A DNA stretch of 64,000 bases from Flavobacterium sp. IMCC34852 (GTDB lineage Bacteria; Bacteroidota; Bacteroidia; Flavobacteriales; Flavobacteriaceae). The notes beneath the pieces were generated by a model. It was given only the letters and a program-made list of their open reading frames with translations. It was not told where the DNA came from and did no database searches. Where the stretch lies: the NCBI RefSeq assembly GCF_030643905.1, contig NZ_CP121446.1, forward strand, positions 2,772,001-2,836,000, in the 5' to 3' direction. The position numbers were made by a program, and so were the translations under genes. Within the stretch, counting starts at the first letter, position 1. The number at the start of each line of letters is the position of its first letter. This document shows positions 7,987 to 15,568 of the stretch, piece after piece.

Positions 7987-8538
7987 ATGGAAATTAAAAT
8001 CAGTACCGCACAAATCCTAAAAGTCTTGTATATCCTTTCATGGATTATCTTTATCGGCTTGTGTATTGAAGCCTGCGGTTTTATATTCAATACTGCTTTA
8101 GCGTTTTTTAAAACGGACAACATTGGCATTTTTTGGCAACAAATCGATTTAACCCAACTTTACAACTTTGACAAAGGCCATTACTTTGCAATCACAACTT
8201 ATCTGAGTATCATAGCGGTAATGAAAACGCTAATTTTTTACCTGATTGTAAAATTATTACACGACAAAAAGCTAAACCTGACCAAGCCTTTTAACCCTGA
8301 AGTAGTAAGGTTTATTATCATCCTTTCCTATTTGACTTTGGGCATTGGTTTGTTCACGCACTTTGGCGTTAACTACGCGGAATGGCTTTACAAACAAGAC
8401 GTTAAAATGCCGGATATTTACCACTTACGCTTAGCCGGCGGTGATGTTTGGCTATTCATGAGCGTGACGCTGTATGTAATCGCACAAATTTTCAAAAGAG
8501 GCATCGAAATCCAAAACGAAAACGACTTAACAATATAA
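7987..8538 (+). CDS. DUF2975 membrane protein
   Basis: 183 residues with four predicted membrane helices (about 10-32, 72-93, 102-124 and 148-168), matching DUF2975. In this family a small integral membrane protein is regularly encoded beside a short Cro/C1-type repressor, as seen here: the HTH gene begins three bases after the stop. By analogy the membrane protein may control or be controlled by the HTH partner, but the signal is not known. The promoter is strong in sequence and carries three phased palindromes, so tight regulation is likely. Confidence 0.8.
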   Translation: MEIKISTAQILKVLYILSWIIFIGLCIEACGFIFNTALAFFKTDNIGIFWQQIDLTQLYNFDKGHYFAITTYLSIIAVMKTLIFYLIVKLLHDKKLNLTKPFNPEVVRFIIILSYLTLGIGLFTHFGVNYAEWLYKQDVKMPDIYHLRLAGGDVWLFMSVTLYVIAQIFKRGIEIQNENDLTI

Positions 8539-8541
8539 ATT

Positions 8542-8745
8542 ATGCCCATTATTGTAAACCTCGACGTGATGATGGCCAAAAGAAAGATGTCGTTAAACGA
8601 ACTTTCCGAAAAGGTAGATTTAACCTTATCTAACCTTTCCATCCTAAAAACCGGTAAAGCCAAAGCCATTCGATTCAGTACCTTAGAAGCAATTTGCAAA
8701 GCATTAGACTGTCAACCCGGCGATATTTTAGAATACACCGACTAA
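8542..8745 (+). CDS. Small Cro/C1-type HTH regulator (YozG-like)
   Basis: 67 residues, nearly all a helix-turn-helix domain: MAKRKMSLNELSEKVDLTLSN followed by LSILKTGKAKAIRFSTLEAICKALDC and the YozG-like ending QPGDILEYT. It has no sensor domain. It lies three bases after the DUF2975 gene, an arrangement seen across many bacteria. It most likely binds the phased palindromes in front of the operon. The first ATG (MPIIVNLDVMMAKRK) is kept, and internal Met codons at residues 10 and 11 are alternatives. Confidence 0.9.
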   Translation: MPIIVNLDVMMAKRKMSLNELSEKVDLTLSNLSILKTGKAKAIRFSTLEAICKALDCQPGDILEYTD

Positions 8746-8753
8746 CTATTTTG

Positions 8754-8761
8754 TATATTTG
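8754..8761 (+). promoter_or_regulatory. -7 element upstream of VOC gene
   Basis: TATATTTG fits TAnnTTTG and lies 22 bases before the ATG at 8784. No TTG is seen at the expected upstream distance, so the promoter may be weak. Confidence 0.45.
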
Positions 8762-8783
8762 AAATCAATAGAAGAATTAACAA

Positions 8784-9149
8784 ATGAACCACAAAGCCAT
8801 ATCCATTCGACCATTTATTGGTGCCAAAAACTATGAAATCTCCAGAAGTTTTTATCGCGACTTGGGCTTTGAAGAAGTGGTCATATCATCCAATATGTCT
8901 TATTTCAAAAGTGAGACATTAGGCTTTTACCTGCAAGATGCTTATGTAAAAGATTGGATAGACAACACCATGGTTTTTATGGAAGTGGAAGATGTACAAC
9001 AGTTTTACAGGGAATTATTTACTTTAGACTTACCAACAAAATACAAGGGTGTTCGGGTAGTACCAATAAAGGTACTAGATTGGGGAAGCGAATGTTTTGT
9101 GCATGATCCTTCGGGGGTATTGTGGCATTTTGGGGAGTTTAAAAAGTAA
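8784..9149 (+). CDS. VOC family (glyoxalase/bleomycin-resistance-like) protein
   Basis: 121 residues with the VOC fold pattern: beta-alpha-beta opening AISIRPFIGAKNYEISRSFYRDLGFEEV, a middle strand TMVFMEVEDVQQFYREL, and the ending CFVHDPSGVLWHFGEF. The fold usually binds a divalent metal or a small ligand in a dimer cleft. The typical full set of metal-binding His/Glu residues is not obvious, so the function may be ligand binding rather than glyoxalase catalysis. It is a single gene with its own -7 element, convergent with birA, whose end is only three bases away. Confidence 0.8.
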   Translation: MNHKAISIRPFIGAKNYEISRSFYRDLGFEEVVISSNMSYFKSETLGFYLQDAYVKDWIDNTMVFMEVEDVQQFYRELFTLDLPTKYKGVRVVPIKVLDWGSECFVHDPSGVLWHFGEFKK

Positions 9150-9151
9150 AC

Positions 9152-9880
9152 CTAATACAACAACTTCACTTCCTTCAATTCATAATATTCCAAACTATCA
9201 TCGTTTAAAAGTACTGCCAATTTCCCATCACGTGTCACACATTTGATTATGCCCATAAATCGGTCACCATTGGAGTATTCAAAAGCAGCCGGTTTATCTT
9301 TTTTAAACAATAAACTGTTGTAATGCGCCCAAGCTTCATCAGCGCGCTCGGGGAAAAGAATGAGGTGTAACTTAAGTGATTTTATAAACCTTTCTCCTAC
9401 TTCGGTTATATCATAATGTTGTTGGGTAATATTCGTCAAAGAATTCGCTTGGGGCAAATGTTCAAAATCGGTTTGGTTCAAATTTAACCCAAAACCTACA
9501 ACAGCCGTATAACTGCCATCTGACTTTAGCGAATTCTCTATGAGTATGCCACCTACTTTCTTATTTTCTGCCATAATGTCGTTGGGCCATTTGACATTTA
9601 CTTTGGTTATGCCATTCATGGTCAGCAAACCAACAGCTGCCAAAGCCACAGCAATATTAAAGTCGTAAATAGAAATCATTTCCTGCGGCACATCTTTAAT
9701 CAATACACTAATAGTGAGGTTTTTACCCGGTTCACTTACCCACTCCGCACCCATTTGTCCTCTGCCTTTGGTTTGTTCGAAAGCCATGACAGCCGTGTAG
9801 TTTTCTAACCACTTTTCTTTGGCCAATTGCTTTAAATAGTCATTGGTCGAATCTATGGCATCGAGTTTGATTATAGGCAT
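9152..9880 (-). CDS. birA: Biotin-[acetyl-CoA carboxylase] ligase
   Basis: 242 residues from the ATG giving MPIIKLDAIDSTNDYLKQ. A longer frame would add 28 residues unlike the family, so the internal ATG is chosen. It activates biotin with ATP and attaches it to biotin carboxyl carrier protein. Visible motifs are the DSTND adenylation opening, the EQTKGRGQMGAEW loop (the BirA GRGRxxxxW-type biotin-binding loop), VKWPNDIM with its Lys, and KVGGILIEN. There is no N-terminal HTH, so it is a monofunctional ligase without repressor activity. It is divergent from rsfS and shares a 93-bp intergenic region with it. Confidence 0.92.
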   Translation of the reverse strand: MPIIKLDAIDSTNDYLKQLAKEKWLENYTAVMAFEQTKGRGQMGAEWVSEPGKNLTISVLIKDVPQEMISIYDFNIAVALAAVGLLTMNGITKVNVKWPNDIMAENKKVGGILIENSLKSDGSYTAVVGFGLNLNQTDFEHLPQANSLTNITQQHYDITEVGERFIKSLKLHLILFPERADEAWAHYNSLLFKKDKPAAFEYSNGDRFMGIIKCVTRDGKLAVLLNDDSLEYYELKEVKLLY

Positions 9881-9944
9881 GATAGAAATAAAATTTGGTC
9901 GTAATTTTAAACTTTTGTTAAGCAAAAATAAGGACAAAAAGTAA

Positions 9945-9952
9945 TACCTTTG
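9945..9952 (+). promoter_or_regulatory. -7 element of rsfS-ftsH operon
   Basis: TACCTTTG matches TAnnTTTG and ends 21 bases before the rsfS ATG. No good TTG is found at 17-23 bp upstream (one lies 27 bp away). Confidence 0.5.
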
Positions 9953-9973
9953 CCAAATACACATAAATACTAG

Positions 9974-10345
9974 ATGACGAAAAAAGCAGTAAACACCGAT
10001 ATACTCCTGGCGAGTATTATCAAAGGCATTGAAGAAGTAAAAGGAAATGATATTGACATACTCGATTTAAGAGGTATAGACACCGCTGTTTGTGATTATT
10101 TTATCATTTGTAATGGTAACTCCAACACCCAAGTTAACGCAATTGTTAACTCTATCCAAAAATTAGTTTCCAAAGAATTAAAAGACAAACCTTGGCATGT
10201 AGAAGGTACAGACAATGGCGAGTGGGTTTTAATGGATTATGTTGACATCGTGGTACACGTTTTCCAGAAACAAATTCGTGAATTTTACAACATTGAAGGA
10301 CTATGGGGCGATGCCCAAATTACAACCATACCAAGTAACTACTAA
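9974..10345 (+). CDS. rsfS: Ribosomal silencing factor
   Basis: 123 residues of the RsfS/Iojap family. The protein binds ribosomal protein uL14 and blocks joining of the subunits when nutrients are limiting. Family blocks are DIDILDLRGIDTAVCDYFIICNG, DKPWHVEGTDNGEWVLMDYVDIVVHVF and REFYNIEGLWGDA. Length is normal. ftsH follows 18 bases later, a gene order that is common in Flavobacteria, so the two are probably co-transcribed. Confidence 0.96.
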   Translation: MTKKAVNTDILLASIIKGIEEVKGNDIDILDLRGIDTAVCDYFIICNGNSNTQVNAIVNSIQKLVSKELKDKPWHVEGTDNGEWVLMDYVDIVVHVFQKQIREFYNIEGLWGDAQITTIPSNY

Positions 10346-10363
10346 AAATTGCGCTAAATATAT

Positions 10364-12298
10364 ATGGCTACCGAAAAGAAACCCAATAATTTTAAAATAA
10401 GTCCATGGTGGATTTACGCCGGATTAATTATTATATTCTTCGGATTGAACTACATCGGCGGTTCCGGTTTTCAGGATACTGCTAAAATTTCTTCGTCTAA
10501 GTTCAACGAGTATTTAGACAAAGGACAAATCGAAAAAGTAGTGATTTTCAACAAAACAGAAGGGGAAGCTTATCTGACTGCCGCGGCTTTAAAAGACAAA
10601 GCACACAGTAAGTTAGCCCAAGACATGTTGGGTAACCCAAACAAAGGACCACATTACTCTTTTGAAATTGGTAATGATGAAGTGTTCCAAAACAAAATCG
10701 AAAAAGCCAAGTTGGAAGGCAAAATAAAAGACTACGACTTTAAACCCAAAAGCAATTGGTCTGAAATATTTATCAGCCTCTTGCCAATCATCATCATCAT
10801 TGGTCTTTGGGTTTTAATCATGCGAAGAATGTCTGGCGGTGGTGCCGGAGGTGGCGGTGGCCAAATTTTCAACATCGGAAAATCGAGAGCCAAATTATTT
10901 GACGAAAAAACCGATCTTAAAACCACTTTCAAAGACGTAGCCGGATTAGAAGGTGCCAAAGAAGAAATACAAGAAATTGTAGAATTCCTAAGAAACCCTG
11001 ACAAATACACTACGCTTGGAGGTAAAATTCCGAAAGGTGCTTTATTAGTAGGACCTCCGGGAACCGGAAAAACCCTTTTGGCGAAAGCCGTAGCCGGTGA
11101 AGCCAAAGTGCCATTCTTCTCTTTATCAGGTTCTGATTTTGTGGAAATGTTTGTGGGTGTTGGAGCTTCTCGTGTGAGAGATTTATTCAAACAAGCCAAA
11201 GACAAAGCACCGGCCATTATCTTTATCGATGAAATTGATGCGGTTGGTCGTGCGAGAGGGAAAAATAATTTCTCCGGCTCAAATGACGAACGCGAAAATA
11301 CCCTTAACCAGTTATTGACAGAAATGGATGGTTTTGGCACCAATACACACGTAATCGTATTGGCAGCTACCAACAGAGCTGACGTATTAGACAAAGCTTT
11401 ATTGCGTGCCGGACGTTTCGACCGCCAAATTTATGTTGACTTACCGGACGTTAGAGAGCGTAAAGAAATATTTGAAGTACACCTGAAGCCTCTAAAAAAA
11501 GTAGAAGATTTAGACATCGATTTCTTAGCCAAACAAACCCCGGGATTCTCGGGAGCTGATATTGCCAACGTGTGTAACGAAGCCGCATTAATCGCTGCCA
11601 GAAACAACAAAACAGCTGTAGATAAACAAGATTTCTTGGATGCTGTTGATAGAATTGTTGGCGGTTTAGAAAAGAAAAACAAAATAGTAACCCCGGAGGA
11701 AAAACGCGCCATTGCCATTCACGAAGCCGGTCATGCCACTGTAAGTTGGATGCTCGAACACGCAGCGCCATTAGTAAAAGTTACGATTGTTCCTCGCGGA
11801 CAAAGTTTAGGTGCCGCCTGGTATTTACCCGAAGAGCGTTTAATTGTTCGTCCGGAACAAATGTTAGACGAAATGTGTGCCACTATGGGCGGACGTGCAG
11901 CTGAAAAAGTAATATTCAATAAAATTTCTACCGGAGCCTTGAGTGATTTGGAAAAAGTAACCAAACAAGCGCGTGCGATGGTGACTATTTATGGTCTGAA
12001 TGATAAATTAGGAAACATCACTTACTACGATTCTTCGGGACAAAGTGAGTATAATTTCTCTAAACCTTACTCAGAAGAAACGGCTTTGGTCATCGATAAA
12101 GAAATTTCAAATTTAATAGAAACCGAATACCAAAGAGCCATACAGATTTTACAAGATAACAAAGAAAAACTGCAGCAATTAGCTGACATCCTGATTGAAA
12201 AAGAAGTCATCTTCAAAGACGATTTGGAAGCCATCTTCGGCAAAAGACCTTTTGATACTCACACTGAGGAAACAGCAGTAGAAACAGTGACAGAATAA
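10364..12298 (+). CDS. ftsH: ATP-dependent zinc metalloprotease FtsH
   Basis: 644 residues. Two membrane helices (about 13-30 and 140-155) anchor the hexamer and flank a periplasmic segment. The AAA domain has Walker A GPPGTGKT at 230-237, Walker B IIFIDEID, and a second region of homology ending [19 protein letters not shown]. The protease domain has the zinc site HEAGH at 453-457. A Gly-rich linker (GGGAGGGGG) follows the second helix. FtsH degrades unassembled or damaged membrane proteins and some regulators. It is downstream of rsfS and ends at a long hairpin terminator. Confidence 0.98.
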   Translation: MATEKKPNNFKISPWWIYAGLIIIFFGLNYIGGSGFQDTAKISSSKFNEYLDKGQIEKVVIFNKTEGEAYLTAAALKDKAHSKLAQDMLGNPNKGPHYSFEIGNDEVFQNKIEKAKLEGKIKDYDFKPKSNWSEIFISLLPIIIIIGLWVLIMRRMSGGGAGGGGGQIFNIGKSRAKLFDEKTDLKTTFKDVAGLEGAKEEIQEIVEFLRNPDKYTTLGGKIPKGALLVGPPGTGKTLLAKAVAGEAKVPFFSLSGSDFVEMFVGVGASRVRDLFKQAKDKAPAIIFIDEIDAVGRARGKNNFSGSNDERENTLNQLLTEMDGFGTNTHVIVLAATNRADVLDKALLRAGRFDRQIYVDLPDVRERKEIFEVHLKPLKKVEDLDIDFLAKQTPGFSGADIANVCNEAALIAARNNKTAVDKQDFLDAVDRIVGGLEKKNKIVTPEEKRAIAIHEAGHATVSWMLEHAAPLVKVTIVPRGQSLGAAWYLPEERLIVRPEQMLDEMCATMGGRAAEKVIFNKISTGALSDLEKVTKQARAMVTIYGLNDKLGNITYYDSSGQSEYNFSKPYSEETALVIDKEISNLIETEYQRAIQILQDNKEKLQQLADILIEKEVIFKDDLEAIFGKRPFDTHTEETAVETVTE

Positions 12299-12324
12299 CA
12301 TTTACAGTTTTTTAACATTTTTTT

Positions 12325-12366
12325 AAAATCTTAATTCAAAACATACTTTTGAATTAAGATTTTTTT
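12325..12366 (+). terminator. ftsH terminator
   Basis: A 17-bp perfect stem: the arm at 12325-12341 (core CTTAATTC) pairs with 12347-12363 around the loop CATAC, then a T run follows. It is almost entirely A/T, yet long enough to be stable. Confidence 0.75.
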
Positions 12367-12373
12367 ATCTTTG
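12366..12373 (+). promoter_or_regulatory. -7 element of the LUD-cdsA-psd operon
   Basis: TATCTTTG is an exact TAnnTTTG match directly after the ftsH terminator and 40 bases before the next ATG. A TTG at 12349-12351 is only 14 bp upstream, shorter than usual. Confidence 0.5.
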
Positions 12374-12413
12374 AGGGATTTCAAATACCAAAACAGATTA
12401 TACCCATACAAGC

Positions 12414-13019
12414 ATGAGTCTTTTCAGAAAAATTTTTGGCACAGGTAATGATGCCTCTGACGAAGAAAGTCAAAGCGAATTTAATAATACTCCTTCCAGT
12501 TTCTCACTGCTTCCGGTAGATGAGAAGTTTACTTATAATTTCAAAAAAAACGGAGGCAAGTTTTTGTACTGTGAAAATTTAAATGAAGTAAAAGACCAAT
12601 TCTTAAATATCTTAGAAGAAAACGATTGGTTCGAATGTGAAGCCCTTTGCTATGAGCCGAAATTGTTCAGTATGTTGGACGAAAACAAACTGATGTACGA
12701 CAAACCTGCTAATCCTAAATTCTTATTTGCCAGTTGCGAAAATTTGATTGCCGATGAAGGTTCGGTATTATTTTCTTCCAACCAAATCAAACAAAATAAG
12801 CCTAACGATTTACCTATCAATATCATCATTTTAGCCACTACGAGTCAAATTTTGGAAACCAAAAGCGATGGCTTGCGTGTGATTAAAAAGAAATACGATA
12901 AAGATTATCCAACCAACATTACTACCATCAAATATTTCGAAAAAGCCAAAGACGAAGACTTCCTGCAATACGGAAGTACGGCCAAGAATTTATACCTCTT
13001 GCTTTTAGAAGATTTATAG
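12414..13019 (+). CDS. LUD-domain protein (LutC/YkgG-related)
   Basis: 201 residues. The region from about 75 onward resembles the LUD domain found in lactate-utilisation LutC/YkgG proteins, including FASCENLIADEGSVLFSSNQ and INIIILATTSQIL. The N-terminal 50 residues are a polar extension. The protein lies at the head of a phospholipid-synthesis operon, one base before cdsA, and lutA and lutB are not present here. A role in lactate metabolism is therefore doubtful. The domain assignment is reasonably supported, but the function is not. Confidence 0.75.
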   Translation: MSLFRKIFGTGNDASDEESQSEFNNTPSSFSLLPVDEKFTYNFKKNGGKFLYCENLNEVKDQFLNILEENDWFECEALCYEPKLFSMLDENKLMYDKPANPKFLFASCENLIADEGSVLFSSNQIKQNKPNDLPINIIILATTSQILETKSDGLRVIKKKYDKDYPTNITTIKYFEKAKDEDFLQYGSTAKNLYLLLLEDL

Positions 13020-13020
13020 C

Positions 13021-13824
13021 ATGACGACTACTGTAACAAGAGCTTTATCCGGCGCAGTTTATGTACTGTTACTGGTTGGCGCGACTTTATATTCTCAATA
13101 TAGCTTTTTGTTATTGTTTGGTATTTTATTGCTTTTCTCCGTAGTAGAGTTTTGTAAACTAATCTCTTTAAAACCAATTATTCCAATTGTTATTGCAACA
13201 ATAGGCTACATTCTTTTCAACTTAAATAACACCATCAAAACCAACGAAATATTGCTACTCATTGCAGCTTTATTGGTTTCAATACGCTCACTGTTATTTC
13301 TGTTTGAAAAAAAGGATAGATTTCTGGATGTACAAGCCAAATACGTTTTTTTGATTGGCTATCTAATCATTCCTATTATTATTTTTACCAAAATTCCTTT
13401 CATCAATAACCAATATGTACCCGAAATCATTATTAGTATTTTAATAATCATTTGGTGCAATGATACATTTGCTTATTTGGTAGGAATCACCATGGGAAAA
13501 AACAAACTTTTTGAGAGAATTTCGCCCAAGAAAACTATAGAAGGTTTTGTCGGTGGCGTTGTTTTTTCGGTCGTAGCCGGAATTTTATTAGCCCAATTCT
13601 ATTTACACCAAGACCTTATCAAATGGATTATCATAGCTATGATTGTAAGCGCTTTCGGCACTTTAGGTGATTTGATAGAATCGAAATTCAAAAGAATTGC
13701 AGGCGTCAAAGACAGCGGTAATATTATGCCCGGTCATGGTGGTTTTCTAGATCGCTTGGATAGTATTATATTTGTAGCACCATTTGTTTATTTGTTTTAC
13801 CAAATTATCTATTATGTTTCATAA
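13021..13824 (+). CDS. cdsA: Phosphatidate cytidylyltransferase
   Basis: 267 residues, about eight membrane helices. It makes CDP-diacylglycerol from phosphatidic acid and CTP, the branch point of bacterial phospholipid synthesis. The family signature is complete: GDLIESKFKRIAGVKDSG then NIMPGHGGFLDRLDS near the C-terminus, and ISPKKTIEGFVGG in the middle. It starts one base after the LUD stop, and its last 11 bases overlap psd, the enzyme two steps later in the same pathway. Confidence 0.97.
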   Translation: MTTTVTRALSGAVYVLLLVGATLYSQYSFLLLFGILLLFSVVEFCKLISLKPIIPIVIATIGYILFNLNNTIKTNEILLLIAALLVSIRSLLFLFEKKDRFLDVQAKYVFLIGYLIIPIIIFTKIPFINNQYVPEIIISILIIIWCNDTFAYLVGITMGKNKLFERISPKKTIEGFVGGVVFSVVAGILLAQFYLHQDLIKWIIIAMIVSAFGTLGDLIESKFKRIAGVKDSGNIMPGHGGFLDRLDSIIFVAPFVYLFYQIIYYVS

Positions 13825-14464
13825 AGAAGGTTATAAAATCATTTTCATTGCTATTTTAAGTTTTGTTGCAGCGTTATTATTAACAGATAAATTTGTACAC
13901 ATTCCATGGCTTAGAATTTCAATCCAACTTGTTTTTGTATTCCTTTTTGTAATGATTTTACAATTCTTCAGAAACCCCAACAGAAAGATAGTACCTAATG
14001 AAAATTACTTCTTAGCACCGGTTGACGGTAAAGTAGTGGTGATAGAAGAAGTATTCGAAGAAGAGTATTTCAAGGACAAAAGATTACAGGTTTCCATTTT
14101 TATGTCGCCGATTAATGTACATGTAACACGTTATGGGGCTTCAGGTAAAATCAAATTCAGCAAATACCATCCCGGAAAATACTTAGTAGCGTGGCATCCG
14201 AAAGCCAGTACCGAAAACGAAAGAACCACTGTGGTGATTGAAACCAAACAGTTTGGAGAAGTTTTGTACCGACAAATCGCAGGAGCTTTAGCGCGCAGAA
14301 TTGTAAACTATGCCGAAGAAGGTCAGCAAGTCGTTCAAGGAGAAGATGCCGGTTTTATTAAATTCGGTTCCAGAGTTGATATTTATTTACCATTAGGAAC
14401 AAAAGTGGATGTTGCTTTAAACCAAAATGCTGTAGGTAACCAAACGGTTATCGCCTCTAAATAA
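13814..14464 (+). CDS. psd: Phosphatidylserine decarboxylase proenzyme
   Basis: 216 residues from the ATG MFHKEGYKIIF. The frame is open 30 bases further upstream, but that extension lies deep inside cdsA. The protein converts phosphatidylserine to phosphatidylethanolamine. It has the short soluble-type layout: two N-terminal membrane helices, APVDGKVV, the catalytic MSPINVHVTRY segment, and FIKFGSRVDIYLP, where self-cleavage between Gly185 and Ser186 generates the pyruvoyl group. It overlaps cdsA by 11 bases, indicating coupled translation. A phosphatidylserine synthase gene is not in this window. Confidence 0.96.
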   Translation: MFHKEGYKIIFIAILSFVAALLLTDKFVHIPWLRISIQLVFVFLFVMILQFFRNPNRKIVPNENYFLAPVDGKVVVIEEVFEEEYFKDKRLQVSIFMSPINVHVTRYGASGKIKFSKYHPGKYLVAWHPKASTENERTTVVIETKQFGEVLYRQIAGALARRIVNYAEEGQQVVQGEDAGFIKFGSRVDIYLPLGTKVDVALNQNAVGNQTVIASK

Positions 14465-14476
14465 TTAGGATAAAAC

Positions 14477-14752
14477 ATGTCTGAAAAAGAATTAGAAGTT
14501 CGATTTCTGGAAGCAGTTGAGATTGCTTCCCAAATGACACAGTCATCGTTGCCGCAAGATGTTCAGTTGCGATTGTATGCCTATTATAAACAAGCCACTT
14601 TTGGCACTATTGAATACAACAATTCAGGGAGTTTTGATTTAAGAAATGCTTTTAAAACCAATGCTTGGATGCAAATCAGTCACTTATCAGTAGACGAAGC
14701 CAAAGAATTATACATTGAAGCTATCCACGCCATTGTAAACGAAAAAAAATAA
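14477..14752 (+). CDS. Acyl-CoA-binding protein
   Basis: 91 residues forming a full ACBP domain: FLEAVEIASQMTQSS, the ligand-contact block LRLYAYYKQATFGTI (Tyr and Lys bind the CoA), and NAFKTNAWMQISHLS. ACBPs hold long-chain acyl-CoA esters and are common in eukaryotes but patchy in bacteria. It is 12 bases after psd and four bases before the superoxide dismutase, so it belongs to the lipid operon. A role in supplying or buffering acyl groups is inferred from this context. Confidence 0.93.
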   Translation: MSEKELEVRFLEAVEIASQMTQSSLPQDVQLRLYAYYKQATFGTIEYNNSGSFDLRNAFKTNAWMQISHLSVDEAKELYIEAIHAIVNEKK

Positions 14753-14755
14753 ATT

Positions 14756-15532
14756 ATGAAAAGGATTATTGCTTTTGCATTATGTTTTTCTTTTACGTTC
14801 CTATTGCCTTCTTGCAATAAAAAAAAGTTGACCGAAGTAGTAGAAGTGCCATTGCCTTCCGCGGAGGAAAAACTAACTATCGGTCAGCCTGATGATGTAA
14901 CTGCAGAAGAAGGACAATTCGCGCTTGCTAAATTGCCTTACGAATACAATGCTTTGATGCCAAGCATTGATATCCTTACGATGGAAGTGCATTATTCCAA
15001 ACATTATTTAACGTACACTAATAACCTCAACAAGTTGGTCGCTGCCGATCCATTGATGGTTGATTTAGCCATAGAAGATATTCTTAAAAAGCTAGACATG
15101 AACAATGCCGATTTAAGAAATAATGCCGGTGGTTATTATAACCATACCCATTTTTGGGAAGGTATGGCACCCAAAGCCGGTGGTCAACCCAAAGATACTT
15201 TGGCCACTGTAATCACTCGAGATTTTGGTTCATTTGAAGTTTTTAAAAATCAGTTTTCTGATGCCGCCGAAAAACAATTCGGTTCAGGCTGGGCTTGGCT
15301 AGTAGTAGACAAAGCCGGAAAATTATCGGTAACGAGTACGCCCAACCAAGATAATCCTTTAATGCCGAACCAAACCGTAAAAGGAACACCAATCTTATGT
15401 TTGGATGTTTGGGAACACGCTTATTATTTAGACTACCAATACAAACGCAAAAAATACATTGAAGCTTTCTTTAAAGTCATCAATTGGAAAAAAGTAACCG
15501 AACGGTATTTGGAAGCCACGACAACGAAATAA
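14756..15532 (+). CDS. Lipoprotein superoxide dismutase (Mn/Fe type)
   Basis: 258 residues. The N-terminus MKRIIAFALCFSFTFLLPSC is a lipoprotein-like signal with Cys20 as the candidate lipidation site, so the enzyme is probably tethered to a membrane outside the cytoplasm. The SOD domain starts near residue 55 (FALAKLPYEYNALMP). Metal ligands are His79, His130, Asp217 and His221. NNAGGYYNH and NQDNPLM resemble manganese-type enzymes, though cambialistic activity cannot be excluded. It is the last gene of the cdsA operon. The exported location and operon context suggest protection of envelope lipids from superoxide, which is an inference. Confidence 0.9.
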   Translation: MKRIIAFALCFSFTFLLPSCNKKKLTEVVEVPLPSAEEKLTIGQPDDVTAEEGQFALAKLPYEYNALMPSIDILTMEVHYSKHYLTYTNNLNKLVAADPLMVDLAIEDILKKLDMNNADLRNNAGGYYNHTHFWEGMAPKAGGQPKDTLATVITRDFGSFEVFKNQFSDAAEKQFGSGWAWLVVDKAGKLSVTSTPNQDNPLMPNQTVKGTPILCLDVWEHAYYLDYQYKRKKYIEAFFKVINWKKVTERYLEATTTK

Positions 15533-15568
15533 AAAAATCCCTAATCTTTCGATTAGGGATTTTTTTTA
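15532..15568. terminator. Bidirectional terminator
   Basis: A 15-bp stem (15532-15546 with 15551-15565, core TCCCTAATC/GATTAGGGA, loop TTTC) has A and T runs on both sides. It serves the superoxide dismutase gene and the convergent M13 peptidase, whose stop codon lies at its right edge. Confidence 0.88.

Noticed and set aside
10732..11394. 220-residue open frame on the minus strand
   Set aside because: It lies fully inside ftsH, whose motifs are unambiguous. The antisense product is Ser/Pro-rich with no motif.
12414..13019. Lactate-utilisation gene lutC
   Set aside because: LUD-like sequence is visible, but lutA and lutB are absent and the gene heads a phospholipid operon, so the symbol is not used.
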